Below are positions 62,530 to 64,000 of a stretch of 64,000 nucleotides of DNA, one piece after another; the first letter of the stretch is position 1, and every line of letters starts with the position of its first letter. Under the pieces are notes generated by a model that saw only the letters and a program-made list of their open reading frames with translations, ran no database searches and was not told where the DNA came from. The stretch is from the NCBI GenBank assembly GCA_035564555.1, contig DATMTS010000014.1, forward strand, positions 1-64,000. Reading direction: 5' to 3'. A program made the position numbers and the translations under genes. This DNA is from DATMTS01 sp035564555 (GTDB taxonomy: Bacteria > Actinomycetota > Actinomycetes > Actinomycetales > Microbacteriaceae).

Positions 62530-63254
62530 CTCCCGACACGAGTGGTCCTCCGGAAGCGGAGCCGCCGGCATCCGACGCCGCGGCATCCGGTCTCGCGGCA
62601 TCGACCTCGGTGACCGTCGTCATCGTGGACGACCACTCGATCTTCCGTTCGGGTCTGCGCGCCGATCTCGACGACCGCATCGGTGTGGTCGCGGAGGCGG
62701 GCGACGTCGACAGCGCAGTCGGGGCGATCCTCGAGCATCGCCCGCACGTCGTGCTGTTGGATGTGCACCTGCCAGGCGGATCGGACGGCGGCGGAGCCGA
62801 GGTCGTTCGACGGGCCTCGCCCTCGTGCCCGCAGACGCGGTTTCTTGCGCTCAGCGTCTCCGACTCGGCCGAGGATGTCGTCGGTGTGATCCGTGCCGGA
62901 GCGCGCGGCTACATCACCAAGGGCAGCTCGGGAGACGAGGTGAGCCGGGCGGTGCTCGCGGTCGCCGACGGCGACGCGGTCTTCTCACCGCGACTCGCGG
63001 GCTTCGTGCTGGATGCCTTCGGCGCGGCGGCGGGAGAACAGGCGGTGGCATCAGACGAACTCGACCGCCTCTCGGCGCGCGAGCGTGAGGTGATGAGGCT
63101 GATCGCCCGGGGCTATTCGTACAAGGAGGTGGCGGCCGACCTCTTCATCTCGATCAAGACGGTGGAGACGCACGTGTCGGCGGTGCTGCGCAAGCTGCAG
63201 CTCTCCTCACGCCACGAACTGACCGCGTGGGCATTGGCGCGCCGCCTGCTCTGA
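62526..63254 (+). CDS. LuxR/NarL-type response regulator
   Basis: 242 residues. The receiver domain begins VVIVDDHSIFRSGLRADLDD with the phospho-Asp in VVLLDVHLPGGSDG. The LuxR HTH at the end is LSAREREVMRLIARGYSYKE then ISIKTVETHVSAVLRKLQLS. It overlaps the kinase by 4 bp. The N-terminal Ala/Pro-rich lead (about 30 residues) precedes the receiver and may begin later. Confidence 0.92.
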   Translation: MTPDTSGPPEAEPPASDAAASGLAASTSVTVVIVDDHSIFRSGLRADLDDRIGVVAEAGDVDSAVGAILEHRPHVVLLDVHLPGGSDGGGAEVVRRASPSCPQTRFLALSVSDSAEDVVGVIRAGARGYITKGSSGDEVSRAVLAVADGDAVFSPRLAGFVLDAFGAAAGEQAVASDELDRLSAREREVMRLIARGYSYKEVAADLFISIKTVETHVSAVLRKLQLSSRHELTAWALARRLL

Positions 63255-63290
63255 GGTCGCTGTGCGCCGTTTCGGCGGCCGGCGCTCAGC

Positions 63291-63319
63291 TTTACACCGG
63301 CCCGAGCCTCACCTACACT
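63291..63319 (+). promoter_or_regulatory. Promoter of the tRNA-Trp/secE unit
   Basis: TTTACA (63291-63296), 17-bp spacer, TACACT (63314-63319): a near-consensus sigma-70-type promoter about 110 bp before the tRNA. The leader 63320-63428 has no other clear element. Confidence 0.7.
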
Positions 63320-63428
63320 TGACCGAGGTTGCTGAAGTCAGCCAAGCTTTTTTGCGCCCATTTTCATCCCGACCAGCAGATCGCCGGGATGGAATGCGTC
63401 GCCGAACAGCCGCAGAATTCATCACCGT

Positions 63429-63501
63429 AGGGCGGTGGCTCAATTGGTAGAGCAGCGGTCTCCAAAACCGCAGGTTGCAGGTTCGAGTCCTGTCCGCCCT
63501 G
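63429..63501 (+). tRNA. trnW: tRNA-Trp (anticodon CCA)
   Basis: Seven-base acceptor stem AGGGCGG/CCGCCCT, D arm with GGCTCAATTGGTAGAGC, anticodon arm GCGGT-CTCCAAA-ACCGC with CCA at 63462-63464, T arm CAGGTTCGAGTCCTG, discriminator G. CCA is not encoded. The tRNA-Trp - secE - nusG order is conserved in many bacteria. Confidence 0.97.
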
Positions 63502-63543
63502 CAAGTCGGTGCTGACGCACCGGCCCACGAAAGGTGTAACAAG

Positions 63544-63822
63544 GTGGCCCGAAAAGTTATCGACGAGCCGAGCGAGGACGTCGTCGCCAACGCGAAGAAG
63601 GATCGCGCGGCTCGCCGCAACCCCTTCGCTCGGATCGCCCTGTTCATCCAACAGGTCATCAACGAGCTGAAGAAGGTCGTCACACCGACCCGCAAGGAAC
63701 TGCTGAGCTACACGGGCGTCGTCCTGGTCTTCGTGATCGTGATGATGGCGATCGTGTTCGGGCTGGACCAACTGTTCAGCTGGCTCGTGATCCTGGTCTT
63801 CGGTTCCTCTTCCGGTTCCTGA
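63544..63822 (+). CDS. secE: Preprotein translocase subunit SecE
   Basis: 92 residues from GTG 63544 (VARKVIDEPSEDVVANAKKD). The SecE core QQVINELKKVVTPTRKELLS is followed by one transmembrane helix, the short single-helix form usual in Gram-positives. It is an essential part of the SecYEG channel. It sits between tRNA-Trp and nusG as in most actinobacteria. Confidence 0.95.
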   Translation: MARKVIDEPSEDVVANAKKDRAARRNPFARIALFIQQVINELKKVVTPTRKELLSYTGVVLVFVIVMMAIVFGLDQLFSWLVILVFGSSSGS

Positions 63823-63899
63823 GGCGAATGGATGCGCGCCGAACCGGCGCGGAGTTCGCGGGTCACGACCCGTTACGACAAGAAATGGAATGGTATTCA

Positions 63900-64000
63900 G
63901 TGTCTGAGAGAGACCGCGACGACGTCGACTGGGGAACAGCCGCCGAGCAGTCGGCAGAGGACGACGAAGCGCAGGAGGGCAACGTGCTGAAGTCGGCCGA
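63900..64000 (+). CDS. nusG: Transcription antitermination protein NusG, start only
   Basis: An open frame from GTG 63900 (in-frame ATG 63885 also possible) running off the right edge: VSERDRDDVDWGTAAEQSAE then DDEAQEGNVLKSA. Actinobacterial NusG proteins have just such an acidic N-terminal extension before the NGN domain, which lies outside the window. The call rests on position after secE and the acidic lead. Confidence 0.85.
   Translation, partial: MSERDRDDVDWGTAAEQSAEDDEAQEGNVLKSA

Overview
The window is about 64 kb of high-GC chromosome from an actinobacterium, most likely a member of the Microbacteriaceae. The family call rests on codon use, lipoprotein and sortase-like signals, paired PspC-domain genes, and a right end that runs murB - PspC genes - tRNA-Trp - secE - nusG. 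No rRNA, phage, insertion sequence or CRISPR array is visible, so the region reads as ordinary chromosome with many catabolic and accessory cassettes. Both ends cut a gene.

Layout. 1-8.5 kb (minus strand): a two-component system, an ABC ATPase, a periplasmic-type binding lipoprotein, a second ABC ATPase, a fused permease and a frame-disrupted acyltransferase, apparently one importer locus. 8.6-10.8 kb: an SRPBCC protein and a phospholipase-D-like enzyme. 11-14 kb: a cupin/hemerythrin/DUF2249 protein, a Cys-containing HTH regulator and a 7Fe-type ferredoxin, a probable redox or NO-stress module. 14.4-15.3 kb: a glyoxalase-like gene and its divergent MarR regulator with two visible operators. 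15.7-22 kb: a GH26 lipoprotein and a 1.6-kilo-residue secreted GH43 protein facing each other. 22-25 kb: a DUF2231-Rieske protein and two tandem quinone-oxidoreductase paralogues.

25.8-35.3 kb is a compact catabolic region. Homoserine dehydrogenase, aldehyde dehydrogenase and aspartate ammonia-lyase overlap end to end in pathway order (homoserine -> aspartate semialdehyde -> aspartate -> fumarate). Around them lie a cyclase-family hydrolase, an amino-acid permease, two Lrp/AsnC and two IclR regulators. A similar inverted-repeat motif occurs in front of three of these units. 35.5-38.6 kb: a LacI regulator with a perfect 16-bp palindrome, divergent from a fused Gfo/Idh/MocA-aldo/keto reductase. 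40.8-43.2 kb: a chaplin-like surface protein and a partner secreted protein. 43.3-47 kb: an LLM monooxygenase/FMN reductase pair, an ECF sigma factor and an NTF2-like protein followed by tandem repeats. 47.1-49.6 kb: a P-type ATPase. 49.7-56.4 kb: an SMP-30/IclR/ribose-type ABC cassette.

The oddest spot is 56.60-56.90 kb. A pair of NrdR-box-like sites overlaps a plausible promoter in front of a 28-codon gene ending in a CxxC tail, closed by a strong terminator. It looks like a ribonucleotide-reductase regulon unit without the reductase. The right end (56.9-64 kb) is conserved housekeeping: HadA/HadB-like dehydratases, murB, PspC proteins, a NarL-type two-component system, tRNA-Trp, secE and the start of nusG.

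Three genes (acyltransferase at about 680, ferredoxin at about 13335, DUF72 at about 40095) carry apparent frameshifts at short repeats, at the start codon or in a homopolymer. Sequencing error and real mutation cannot be separated from the sequence alone.
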